Below, piece after piece: positions 12,385 through 31,563 of a DNA stretch of 64,000 bases. The DNA comes from Tenrec ecaudatus (taxonomy: Eukaryota > Chordata > Mammalia > Afrosoricida > Tenrecidae). The number at the start of each line of letters is the position of its first letter. Within the stretch, counting starts at the first letter, position 1. The position numbers and the translations under genes are program-made. The notes beneath the pieces were generated by a model. The model saw nothing but the letters and a program-made list of their open reading frames with translations. It was not told where the DNA came from and did not search any database. The stretch is from positions 130,084,758 to 130,148,757 of the forward strand of contig NC_134536.1 of NCBI RefSeq assembly GCF_050624435.1. Reading direction: 5' to 3'.

Positions 12385-12883
12385 TAGTGAGATAGTCAGG
12401 GTTTATTGTGCTAACCTGGCCGATACACACATATGGGATTAACTGAAGAGCAAAGAGATAAATGGCTCAGTGAGCCTCGCCTTTGAGTTTTCAGGTCTCT
12501 TGCTCTTTGATGGTTGGACCAGCGTGCAGCTGGTAAGGCTCATCTCCTGCAAGACATCCCCGAGGAGAAGCCACATGGACCTACCCTGATGCCGCCCTGG
12601 GTGCTGGAGCAGCCTTGTGGAGACCCCTGCCAGTGCCGAGTTGCTTACATGCTCATTGATTCGGCTTTCCTCTTGCAGTCTGCGTAGTTGTGTGTGTTTT
12701 ATGAGATTGAGGAGGACTTTGTAGATTAGTGTCAGACTTCTGGGCTAAGGTTGGACTTACGCGCTTGGACAGCATTGGGTTGGGATGGATGCTTTCTTAA
12801 TGTACACTTACCCTTTATATAAAACTCTCTCATACATAAGAGTTTCTGTGGATTTATTTCCCTCGTTTACCCAGACGAGCACA
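12385..12883 (-). mobile_element. LTR-like dispersed 0.5-kb repeat, related subfamily, copy B
   Basis: The minus strand starts GTCTGGGTAAACGAGGGAAA and runs through TTTATATAAAGGGTAAGTGTA, also a landmark of copy A. It ends with CACAATAAACCCTGACTATC at about 12385. The internal part differs from copies A, C and D, which suggests a related subfamily. The AATAAA near the end would suit an LTR. Confidence 0.55.
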
Positions 12884-15699
12884 GCTAGTGTTGATCTGAA
12901 TAGACAGACAAGTGTGAGGAAGAAGCTGCCTTTGATTTCTGAGAGGTGTCATAGTGAAGTGTCCCTGAGGATTTAAGGTGAAAAAGACTCACCTGTGACA
13001 CTGGCTTACAGCGCAGATGCCAGACTCACCCAGGCTCTAAGATGTTCACTATACCAGGAAATCTAAACCTGTCACAAGGACCCTAGGGGATTCAGGTGCT
13101 GGTGTGTGTGTGGTCCAGGGGCTTTGTGTTGGAAAATACAACAGACATTGGTGAGAAACTTAGGAATTGCCTGTCTCTTGACTCTCTTTCCCCTTCATCC
13201 CTGGCTTTTGTCTGTGGCCCTGTTATTGGCTCTGAGCATGACCGGTACCACTGTGGACTTCGGCCATCAGCTGTTGCTGCTCACTCACGGCGACTCCCAG
13301 TGTGCAGAGTAAAATTGCTCCATAGGGATCGCAAGGGGCGACCTTTTGAAAGCGGTTGGCAGGCTCGTCTGCCAAGGTGCCTCTCGGTGGGTTCAGCTGC
13401 CAGCCTTATGGCTGCTGGGTAAGAAGCATTTAGTCATTTGTGCCACCCAGGGCGTAATTCCGGCCCACTGCCAAGGAGCAGATTCCTTCCCGCAGGACCG
13501 AGCTACCCCGTGTGGGGTTTGTGAGAGGATAATCCTTTATGGATGCAGATAAACCCCACCTTTCTCCCACAGAGCAGCTAGGAAGGGTGAGCCTCAGCAC
13601 CGGACACTCAACCCACGGTGTCACCAGGGGGTGATAAGTAGACAAAAGAAATGTCGTGTTTGATGTGGCTGTATCCTAAGAAAAGTAGACAGCAATGGTA
13701 TTTGGGCCGCATTCTTGGTCGTGTGGGAGGATCACTGTGACCGAGCGCCCACAGGCCCGGGATTCGAAGGCCAGAAGACAGGAAGATAGCAGTGACCTCC
13801 TCTGTGAAAGAAGTGATCTTTAGTTAGGAAATGGCTCACCACATGCAGAAAAAGGACCCGGGACTTCGCAATAAGCCCCTAACTGAGGAAATCAGAAAAG
13901 CGTGGGTGTGGCTAGACCACATTGCTTCCTTTTGGAAGGTTTGAGGATGCCTTACCCAGGAACGTGGTCCTTGCCAGCTGGAGTGGGCAGTCACAGGAAG
14001 GAGGACCTTGGGTTTGGCCCCACGGTGTAGATACTTGTGGGTCACAAAGACTAGGCCCAAAAGGGCATCGGGAAAAACCAACTAAAGGAACTACTCAGGA
14101 CGTTTCCTGCTGAGCCCTAGTCATGGGGCTGGATTTGTTCACCTAAGTGGGAAGAAATGTGGAGGAGACAGGAAGGGGAACTTCGGCATTCTTTGTAGCA
14201 GGAAGTTTACCTTCAGGAAACTTGAAATCTTGGAATGTACTTTAAAAAAACCTACTAGAGTTCCAAAGGATACAGAAGGTATCTTTTAAAAGAGTTGTCC
14301 AACTTTCTACTGTGGAAGAAATTACCCCGAGTTTCTCTGATAAATCTTACCGAGGAAGCAATGTTGGGAAGAAGGAGGGAAATGGCTCAGGATTTTCTCA
14401 CCGCTGTAGAAAGAGCCTAACATATCAGCTGGGCAAGTTGCTGCTTTCTTCTTTCATGTTGGTAGTTTGGTAAAATACTGCCCTTCCAGGGCCCACACTT
14501 CACCGCCTGCCCTAAGAGTCCGAGGTTTCTTACTTGCCCAGCCTTCCCGTAAGCAGTGGGAAGTGTCCTCTTCGAAAGGACACAGGTGAGATGTTATTTA
14601 GAGGGAGGCTCACGGACGGCTCCTTACCCTGCCAACACCAGTGAGACTCTGAACAGAAGAGGGCATCTCTCCTTCTCGACCTCCTGTAAGGTCTCTCTCG
14701 GGGCTAGAGTTACACCTCGGTCCTTGGCTCCGCACGAGAAAGAATTCACGCCAAAGCCGGGCTCGTGATCCAAGTGAATTTAATGAGTTAAAAGAAGCTT
14801 CAGGTTTTATGCGACACCTATAGGATTCCTTTCCACCACGCAGCCTGGCAGAGACTGCTCGGGGTCACGCAAAGATCTCTCTCCCACGTTTTCCTCCGAA
14901 AAAGCCCTGCCTCAAGTTCTCCCATTCCCTCCCCAGTCCAGTTGTTTCTCTCTTCTCTCCCCCAGCTCCTGCCTTTTTAAGGATTCCCGGGGGAGGCGTG
15001 GTGAACCACCCCAGGTTAATCCCGTTGACTGAATTGCAATCACCTGATCCAGGTGGGCTGCTCCAGGTTTAACACCCATCCGTGCCCACCGGCGGGAAAA
15101 CCTAGGCGTTTGGTCTATGCTTGGCTCTCCTGGGCATGCGTCAATGGATATCCCATCCCTGCCTATCTGCCTAACACTCCTATTGTGATCTTTGCTTTGA
15201 AGTAACATTGAAACCGACCCAAGTTGGGCCCTTCCCAGTTCCTCCCTCCCTCCCTCTGCCCCTCTCTCAACAGGCCCAGGAGCTTGATGGTAGGAGCTCA
15301 CTGGGTAAAGAGCTTGCTCTTCCAGGGCAGCGGGGCCCCAGGTTTTCACCCCAGGCCATCTGTGGAGTGCTTTGTGCTTTCCCAGGGAAGACCAATCAGC
15401 TCTGGCGTAGAGAAGAGCCTGTATTCCAGAAAGAGAATGGGCATAGGAAATGGACAGCCTCCAACTGGTGTGAGGGACAGGCCCCACGTATGTGTCACAA
15501 TCCCTCCTTGTGTAAGAATGTGACTGATTTTTATACCCCGTTACTGATAGCGGATTCGCTGCTTTTGTTTTTAGCCTCCTTTCCAAAGAAGACATTTTGA
15601 ATAGAAAGCCAATGCAACCTGCGTGGAGAAGGCCGGTGGCATTGACGGACTGCGTGCTGACAGCTGTCTCTGTTCTTGTCTGTGGCCCTGTCCTGCCAG
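12884..15699. other. Presumed USP49 intron before first coding exon
   Basis: No exon is recognised. It contains AfroSINE-type fragments at about 13222-13455 and 13541-13632. The rest looks unique. A long antisense open frame that enters at 14912 is a shadow of the GC-rich USP49 exon. The 3' end has a pyrimidine-rich tract and a CCAG acceptor at 15696-15699. Confidence 0.5.
13222..13455 (-). repeat. Older AfroSINE-type SINE
   Basis: Complement of the older SINE type: CACTCACGGCGACTCCCAGTG, then GTGCAGAGTAAAATTGCTCC, then TTTAGTCATTTGTGCCACCC. A second partial piece follows at about 13541-13632, ending TGTCACCAGGGGG. Confidence 0.65.
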
Positions 15700-23977
<8,278 letters not shown>

Positions 23978-26900
23978 GCAGGAGCCAGGGCCCCGCACTG
24001 GCTGGCTGGTAAACTACTGGTGCTCACACAGCTTCTCTCCCGGAGGAAGCGAGGCGGACTGCGGGGACAGAGCACCAGGTGGGGTCCCTGCACACGACCT
24101 CTCAGAAAACCCCTAGTCACCTCCTTTTGAATGGATTTGGAGATTCCCTCTTCCATAAAACAAATCAAAAGGAGTAACTTCTATGAAGATCCAGAATATC
24201 GAGGGGCCTGGGTAGAGGAAGGGGGCGTCCAGAAGCTGGTTTTCCCTCAGTGGTGTGGCTGGCCTGCTCCCAGGGGCCTTCTGGCTGCTCAGTAGGGGCG
24301 GCCCTGGTCTGCAGCGTGCGTTGTGTAGCACTGGGCCACTAGGGGGCCGTGAAGTCTAAGGAAGTCACCCGCCAGGGTGGAAAACACAGATGCTTCCTTC
24401 CCTCGTGGGTAAGAAGAGGGAGATGCGTGGAGTGCTCCCCATGCAAGGTGGGAGGAGGGTCTTGAGGGTCAGACCTTGCCTGGCTGCGCCTGCCACCTCG
24501 TCATTCCGTACCTCTAACTGCTTGGAAGGCCCTTCCTTCGGCGGAAGGGCCGTTCCGTGTCATCTGGTGCAGGCTGGGCAAAGGGCAGTCCTGGTACTTG
24601 GTGCAGGCTAGGCCAAGGGCCCGGTGTGGTTTACATCGAGTCAGGGAGGGTGGGCACTGGTCAGCTGGCAGTCCGGCTGGGGGGCCTGCAGTGACTTTGC
24701 TACATCTGGAGTTAGTTCTAACTATGCTCAACACCAGACTTGGGAGCTTTTGTTTGTCCAGGGGTAGCTTTAAGCCACCCCTGCGTGCCCAAAGTTTACT
24801 GCTGACAGCCGGGACCACTTTTCTCCAAAACCGATTTCCCCACCACCCACCCATTCAGATCAAAACCTAGGGCAAAGCAAGAGCGCGGCGCCCCCGCTCC
24901 AGTGCTCCTAAAGGCCACCTGGTTTTCAGTCGGCGCTGCTTGTACGCGGGATGAAGCTGCTACTCTGGAAGCCCTCTCCCACCAGGCATCTTCACGACCC
25001 TTTGCATAGGTGGCGGGCGGACGAGAGCAGGGGTGGGGGCTGTTGCTGGGCCCCCAGTTGTCCTCCTCTGAGTGTCCTGAGCACACGTGGGCTCAGGCAG
25101 AAGTTCAGCTGGCACTGGAAGGGAGGTGGGGAAGCAGGGCCACAAGGATGAAGACTGGCGGTCTTTAGTGAAGCTGAAGGGCCCCTCCCCGGAGCAGAGT
25201 GGCCGTGGCTCTCAACCTCTTTTGAGATAAACTCTCCTGTAGGACCGGCCACCCCGGCAGAGCCAGAGGAGAGCAGACATCAGGCTCAACCTGATAGAGG
25301 AAGGGCAGCGACTATGTTTTAAATTAAACTTGCTTTATCCAGCACTGTGAGGTCTCTGTGATATTTAGCTTTTGTTTGGAAGCGATAGCGTATGGCATTT
25401 TTTATGCTGTTTGGTTTAGATTGTCTCCTGCAGGCCTCTGTGCACAAGCTTTGCCCAGGCTTACTCTGGCCTGGACACTGTTTTAAAGTGTCACAGTGCC
25501 CATGCCACCAGAGGCTTTGTAGCCAAGCTGCCCAATCTAGTGCCACAGGGGGAGTGACTGTGGTGGGCAGTGACCTTCTGCGGTGGCAGACACGACTGCT
25601 AACGTAAAAGCTAAGGGAGATATAAACCGTGCCTCATCTTTCATCGAATTCTATATTTATTATTCTTAGAAAAAAAGGACTTACAGTCTGGAGAACTAAT
25701 AGAGCATCTACTTCCTCCCTCAGGCTGATCCAGGGGGGAGTTATTAATAAACATTTAATGGAAAATAAAAAGATCTTCAAATTTAATTTTTAAAAATAGT
25801 TTTATACCAAATGTTATAAGGATTATTAAGCAGATTAAGGACTGTGTCAAACAAGTGCTTAACTGAGCTAAGTACCCATGTAGCTAGTTACTAAAGGCGT
25901 TCCAAAAGTTGCCATAGAAACCAGTAGTGGAGTCTCCACTCCAGCCCACACTGCTGTGGGCCCTGAGCAGCCAGGCCCCGAGGCGGGGCAGCGCACGAGG
26001 TTCCTGAAGCAGTCCTCTTTGCCCAGCCCGCGGCTGTCCTTTGCCTCGCACCTATTGACATCTTGGAGGTAGATGAGTTTCTCAGTTGCATCTTCACGTT
26101 AGTTCGAAACATTCTAAAGAGAAAATCAGATCCAGGTGGAGGTTGGCCTGATGCTGCCCGGTTAGGTCCAGTCTCTCCGCACGGGGCCCAAGGGGCCCGC
26201 TTCTCCCCGCTGCCCGTTGTCACTGGCTGCCATTGTTTATTCCACCGGGGCCTCAGAAATCCACATTTACCTCAATATGGGTGGCTCTTGTCCTGGGGGC
26301 TCCTTTTGAGAGGAGCATCCATACTGTTTAAGAAACATTGAGAAGGAACGCCCTGGGAATGGAAATGCGTATCGTGGTGGGCAGAGCTCTTGCCAGCTTT
26401 GGCCCAGCCCCTCCCAGCTGAGGGCAGCCAGTCCCACACTGCAAGGATTTCCACGTCTCTGAAAACATCATGAATAAAACTGGGAACTGTAGAAATGTTA
26501 ATGTGTCCTATGGACTCAATAGCAGAGCTTATTTTTTGTTTCTCACAGCCAGGCTGCTCGCATCAATGATTGTATGGACTCCCTGCTCTGGCTGTGCTTG
26601 CCCTCTGTCCCGAGTGCCAGGGAAGAACTGCCCAGTTGGGGGTGGCCCCCGAGGCCAACATCGACTGAGAATTGGGCAGGATGGGGGCAGGAATGGGGAG
26701 TGAGGGAGGCTGGCGGGGAAGGAAGTGAGGTTTTGTCTGTCTTACCGATAATGCTTTGTGAACTAATTTTTTTTACAATTCTGACAATTTGGTGCCTTGT
26801 ACCCAATTATGGTTTGCATGGAACTGAAAAGATTAAGGGAAAGGGTCCTGTCACGTCAAGTGGCAGATAGGTCTGTGTCGTGCTCAAAGGCATTGGCTAG

Positions 26901-29470
26901 CACTGCTTTCAAAAAGCATCTCATCTCTCTGCCGTGTGAGTGCAAATTCTCCTACCAGCAAGCTCTGAAACTCACTGTAATGTCCAAATCTCTGTATTTG
27001 TGAAGTTCTGATGACTGCTTCTCAAGCAGCCAACGCACCTGCCCTTTCATACCACACCCTGCTTATGTTCCAGGCATCCGCTTGGGCCTTTTTAAGTCAG
27101 GCTGGGAGAGCCACCCTGCCCAGGCACACCTCCGCCCTGTTAGGATTCTGGGGGAGATGGTGTGGCACCGAGGGAGAGCACAAATGTTCAAAAAGGGCCT
27201 TTTAGTTTGGATCTAAAGCCAGGTACCTTATTATAGTCAATGTCCAACAAAAACCAACCCCTCTCCAATAGGTACTTCCATTCACTTTCGCACAAAATTT
27301 CAAGCAGTGTAAAAACAATCCCTTGTGTGAACCTTATGACTGAAAGGCAAACCAGTTCACTGTGTAGCAGACTGAAGGGAGCCTGCAGACACGGTTGCTC
27401 CCTGAAGGGAAGAGGGGAGGAACCTTCTCACCTGCAGGCCTGCTTCTCACCTGGCAGGCTTCTCTTTCCTTACTCCAGAGACCTCACCAAAGGCTGTTGA
27501 AAAGCTCACCACTAGAAGCACACTTGAGAATCGGGTCCCTCAGCCTCCAACCTGCCTAATGAGATGAGGTTTTCCCCTCTCGGGCACCACCTCCCCTGTC
27601 CATGGAGTTTTTGCATCGGGGAAGGATGCAGCAGCTCCCTGGTGGTTCAGGGTCTTAAATTCAGCACTCACGCTGAAAGCGCCTTGTGAAAATGGCTGGG
27701 AGTTTCACGTTCTATCTTCCATGGCTAAACTAGCCATGTGCTTGCTTTTGGGCTTGAACCCCTGTGTCCTTACTGGTTCAGCCCCACACAGTTCCAGATC
27801 CCCGGTGGCTACAGCATCGGGGCGAGCCGACCCCTCTGGATGCTCTGCAGACTTCTGAAAACCCCGGAGCCAGCCTCAGCGGCTGCCGAGTGCTACAGGC
27901 TAACTAGTCAGGGCAGAACGAAATGGCGCTGTGAAAATGGTTTCCCTGGGTGAGAATGCTGTACGTTGGCGGTGGTGAATGGCAGCACTTTCACTCATTT
28001 ACAGAATGGCGATTCATCAAGCTTTTTGAAAGCGGCAGGTTTGGTACCTGTATTTGCTAACTTCGCAGCACTTTTTAAGTTTGAAATTCTATCAGCTTAA
28101 GTGAAACTCTCTTTACCCCTTGGGTTTAAAACCTAACCAGCAGCAGACATTATTACTGAACACGAAAACACGCCATCTTCATGTGAAATTTGAATGAATC
28201 ATCTTCTCTTGCTGGATTCTGGCTTCCAACTTGGGAGTTTTTCCTATCCAAAAGAATAGTCCAAGATGATTAGCTCCAACAGCAGATCTTATGGATGTAA
28301 ATTTCCTCTCGATCCAGAGCTGGAGGTGCTGGCACTCTCAGTATTGGTCTGGCGCGGGTCTGGGGGCCTCGGCACCCTCTCTGTGGCTTCCAGGGTTTAG
28401 TTACCATCTGGCAGGGGGGCATGACTTGCTCTCCTGCAAGTGATCCTCCTCCTTCAGGGCAGAAACAGTTGGCAGAAACCTGTCGTCCAGTGTAGACTCT
28501 GTAGATTAGAAGGTTAAGCCACCCACCTGAATTCACATAAGCCCGTAGCCCTCTAGCCTATCAGAATTTGACTAACAAGATGACGTCGCTTTACAGCACG
28601 CACGCACTTAAGAGGGTCATCCTTCAACACCTTCCTTCATGAGATTCAAGCTGGCAGGGTCCAAAAAAGGACGGGGCTGTACTATTTAGCTTTAGGGACC
28701 AGAATGCTAAAGACACCATCGTCACCTGTACGAAGACAATTGCCAGGCTGCTGCGGTGCGTTGATACCAACTCCCTTTCCCAATCCACTTCTTTTAATCA
28801 CATTCCCACTCCCATGGGAGCCTTGGCACATGAACACAGGGGTTCTACTTTTCGAAAAAGCCACGGGGAATGTTATAGAGCCAAGCACACACTCGGATGT
28901 ATACCGGAGGGCGGAGACGCTGGCACGTTGAACCAAGCCAGTTCCTTACACATTCCATTCCCAAAGAACCTAGAGGCCATTGACAGTGCACCAACCTCAG
29001 GTTTATGGTCAGCAAACACCTCTTTCCTTGTCCAGCAGAAGTCACTTTCATGTCCATTGCCCAGGCAGACACCTGGCCTCCACTGCACAGCACTGCCCTC
29101 CTCCTGCTCCCAAATCCCACTGGACTGCAGAAACCCTGCCTCCTTGGTGCCTGGACAACCCACCTGATGCACAAAAATGCTATGCAACACCAAACGGCTT
29201 CTTCCCCAGGACTGCTCAAAACGGGAATTCCTCAATGTTGCATCTTATGCTAATGCCAGTGTCTGGTGCTTAGTTTCCTTGTCCTTTTAATTTTACAAAG
29301 CAGCGAGCCACCCACCTCCATTGCAATCCATGTTTGGGGCTTGTTCCTGTCTCTTCTGAGTGTGATATATGAATCATGTTTTTATGATTTTTGTAAATCT
29401 GGACTTTTTACACCTTGTTTTTGTAAGCAGAAATTTCTTATTAAAAGAATAAAATGGTGCTGGCTGTGTG
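23978..29470 (+). other. USP49: Probable long USP49 3' UTR
   Basis: After the USP49 stop there is no recognisable gene or SINE for about 5.5 kb, until a strong poly(A) signal at 29448-29453 followed by a GT-rich stretch. AATAAA motifs also occur near 25746 and 26473 and could serve shorter isoforms. That this is all one terminal exon is inferred from the missing repeats, the end signal and the convergent neighbour. It is not shown by transcript data. Confidence 0.5.
29448..29453 (+). terminator. USP49: Poly(A) signal AATAAA, likely USP49 distal
   Basis: AATAAA within AAAGAATAAAATGG, followed within 30 bases by GTGTGTGTAT, a typical GT-rich downstream element. It lies 35 bp from the opposite-strand signal of TOMM6. 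Confidence 0.6.
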
Positions 29471-29481
29471 TGTATCCATTC

Positions 29482-29487
29482 TTTATT
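29482..29487 (-). terminator. TOMM6: Poly(A) signal AATAAA, likely TOMM6
   Basis: The plus strand reads TTTATT, giving AATAAA on the minus strand about 520 bases after the TOMM6 stop. I saw no other consensus signal between them on that strand. Confidence 0.6.
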
Positions 29488-30004
29488 TCAAGTATTTATG
29501 AAATGCCACTAGGCCTTTCCCCAGAATGCGAGTCCAGACGGCCCTCCAGACACTTGGAAGAGGCTATGCACACAAGTTTACATAACGGCGAGCAACCCTT
29601 TAGCTCCTGCCTGACCGGAGAACACAGCTCGGAGTGGAGGCAAAGGAAGTGACACCAGGCAGGGGAGGGTGGGTGCATATCCAAATCAAACTTCAGTTGC
29701 CCTTGAGGCGAATCTTGTGGCAGCACAGAAATGGAGGCTGTGTGGAGAAGGTTCAAGTACAGCACAAGGGTCCCAAGTGTCTGCAAGGAGATGACAGGGG
29801 GAGGCATTAACTTAATGCTGGAGGGAAATAGGTAAGAGCCAAGCCAACCCAAAGCAACCTCTGGAGACACAATTAGGAATAATCAAAGAACTGACATCAC
29901 GTCTTCCCTGTGCTTAATAAAAGTGGCCTAAATCCATGACTGATTCTCCTGGCCTCCAGGACCACTGAGATCCACGGACAATGGTTGAATGCTTACCCAG
30001 GGGG

Positions 30005-30101
30005 CTACACCCCTGGCTGGGGTGCCATTAGATCAATGTCGCTCAAGTTCCTGGCCAGCCAAACGCCTGCTGCAAAAAGTCCCAAGTTGAGGATCAAGTT
30101 C
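30005..30101 (-). CDS. TOMM6: TOMM6 coding exon 2
   Basis: Encodes NLILNLGLFAAGVW to the C-terminus, including the membrane helix. The acceptor TTTTTCAG lies at 30109-30102 on the minus strand. Stop TAG occupies 30007-30005. Confidence 0.95.
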
Positions 30102-30737
30102 CTGAAAAAGAGCATGTATTCCATTAACCCTGCGGCCACTGTACCACGGGTCTTTGAGCTGCAAGCATTCTGTAGGAAAAGCCTTTCCACACGGCTCGAG
30201 AAGAAAACCAGCTTCCCGAAGCAAATGCGCTGCTGTCGAACTGGGGTGTGTGTGCGCCACTATGGGCACCAAACAGAACTGGCGGGGGCGGGGTGGCGCC
30301 ATGGTCGTCACAGGGTAGTCTGCCCAAGACCCACATGAGTATTTCGTTTCTGTGCCCACCCACGTTGTCCAGAGCCGGAAAAGCCGTTTACGTTTTGCCT
30401 TCTGGCCCCCTTGTCAAGGTGAGTCTCTAGCTGCGGGCCCACGACAGGAAAGATCCCTTCTGTCGCACCGAAACGTGCCTCGTCAGGGCCCTCACCAGAG
30501 CACAGCCAGAGCCACCGCGGGAAGCCACGGGCGCCAGGCTGGGCCGAGAAGGAAGCTGACGGCCAGGGCGCCACACACGCCGCCGCCCTCCCACGCCCCG
30601 CCCCGTTACCTCCGGAAATCATTCCTGTCGGTGGCGAAGCGGTAGACGCCCCGAAGCCAATCGCCCACGTTGTCGGGGATCTCGGGCGCCTCGTTTGCAG
30701 ATCCCGCAGCGCTCGCGCCGACGCCGGTGGAAGCCAT
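30005..30737 (-). CDS. TOMM6: TOMM6, small subunit of the mitochondrial TOM complex
   Basis: Encodes the Tom6 subunit of the outer-membrane protein import pore, which helps assemble and stabilise TOM around the TOM40 barrel. Two coding exons, 30737-30610 and 30101-30005 on the minus strand, join in phase 2 (AG|G gives Arg) to 74 codons plus TAG, the same length as the human protein. The N-terminus begins MASTGVGASAAGSANEAPEI. A basic segment RFATDRNDFRRN leads into one membrane helix, LILNLGLFAAGVWLARNL at about residues 44-61, then the conserved tail SDIDLMAPQPGV. Splice sites are AG|GTAACG and TTTTTCAG|G. It lies downstream of PRICKLE4 on the same strand and tail-to-tail with USP49. No defect is seen. 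Confidence 0.95.
30610..30737 (-). CDS. TOMM6: TOMM6 coding exon 1
   Basis: Start ATG at 30737-30735 in the good context GCCATGG. Donor GTAACG begins at 30609. It encodes residues 1-42 and two bases of codon 43. Confidence 0.95.
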
Positions 30738-30950
30738 GGCAGCACCTTCGCGTTCCGCAGCGGGCTCTCGCGACGCACGGCGCGGGCGGATTACGCACTT
30801 CCGGCCCCGCACTTCCGCCCGCCGGTAGGGGGTGCTGCGGCCGCGCTCTGGGTGCCCGCGAACTCCGCCCGGGGTGGCGTGCGGCCCGGGGCCCACCACC
30901 CGCCCCCCGCCCCCCCCCATAATCACACGTGGGCGCTGAGGAATGGCTTT
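30738..30950 (-). promoter_or_regulatory. TOMM6: TOMM6 promoter, CpG-rich, with two ETS/GABP-type sites
   Basis: A GC-rich 210-bp gap between the PRICKLE4 poly(A) signal and the TOMM6 ATG. CACTTCCGG at 30796-30804 and CACTTCCGC at 30810-30818 are two tandem ETS (GABPA/NRF-2) core motifs, common in promoters of nuclear genes for mitochondrial proteins. No TATA box is evident. Confidence 0.55.
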
Positions 30951-30953
30951 ATT
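30948..30953 (-). terminator. PRICKLE4: Poly(A) signal AATAAA, PRICKLE4
   Basis: The plus strand reads TTTATT in GGCTTTATTGGCC. It lies 261 bases downstream of the PRICKLE4 stop codon and only about 210 bases upstream of the TOMM6 start codon. Confidence 0.7.
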
Positions 30954-31213
30954 GGCCGAAGGGAGGGCGCGGGGAGAAGAGGCTGGAGGCGGGCTGGCCA
31001 GTAAGGGGGGCGCACTTTGGGGCTGAGGAGGTACGGGCCATCTCCGTCGTCCTGGGCCGTGTGGGGGTCAGAGGAGAGTTCCCACAAGTGCGTCGCCTCG
31101 CCTCCTCGCCTAGGCGGGCACCCGGCTGCGTTCAGCCTCGGATTCTTATCGGGGCTGGGGGCAGCTTGGCTGTCCCGCCGGCCGCTCCACCCCCGTCGAT
31201 GTGGGCTGCACCG

Positions 31214-31563
31214 CTAGCAAAGGACGCATGGCTTCCCGGAGGGACCGCTGCCCCCAGCAGCAGGGAGACCGCCTCCGGGGGGCTCTCCGGGCCGCCGCGG
31301 AAGACGCTGGCCCAAGAAAAAGCCGTCCGGTTCCGAGTCCGAGGAGGAGGAGCAGGTGGGGCAGGGGAGGTCCTCCTTGGGATCAGAGGGTGTCTCCACC
31401 ACGTCCCCGGCTGGCCCCTCCTCCCGGGGCCTGCATCCAGGGCGCCCTCGCGGAGTCTCTGCGCTGCAGCTGGCGGCGGCGGCGAGGGCTGCCCGGAGGT
31501 TGGTGCCGGCGCTTGCCAGGGCGCAGCCCCTTCCTTCCGCCCGATCTTCGGGCTCCGTGCCCC
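31214..31563 (-). CDS. PRICKLE4: PRICKLE4 last coding exon
   Basis: The acceptor CTACAACAG precedes 31563. It encodes GTEPEDRAEGRG through the acidic/serine tail and the terminal CVLC, then TAG at 31216-31214. The alignment with the human tail, as I remember it, starts right at the junction. Confidence 0.85.
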
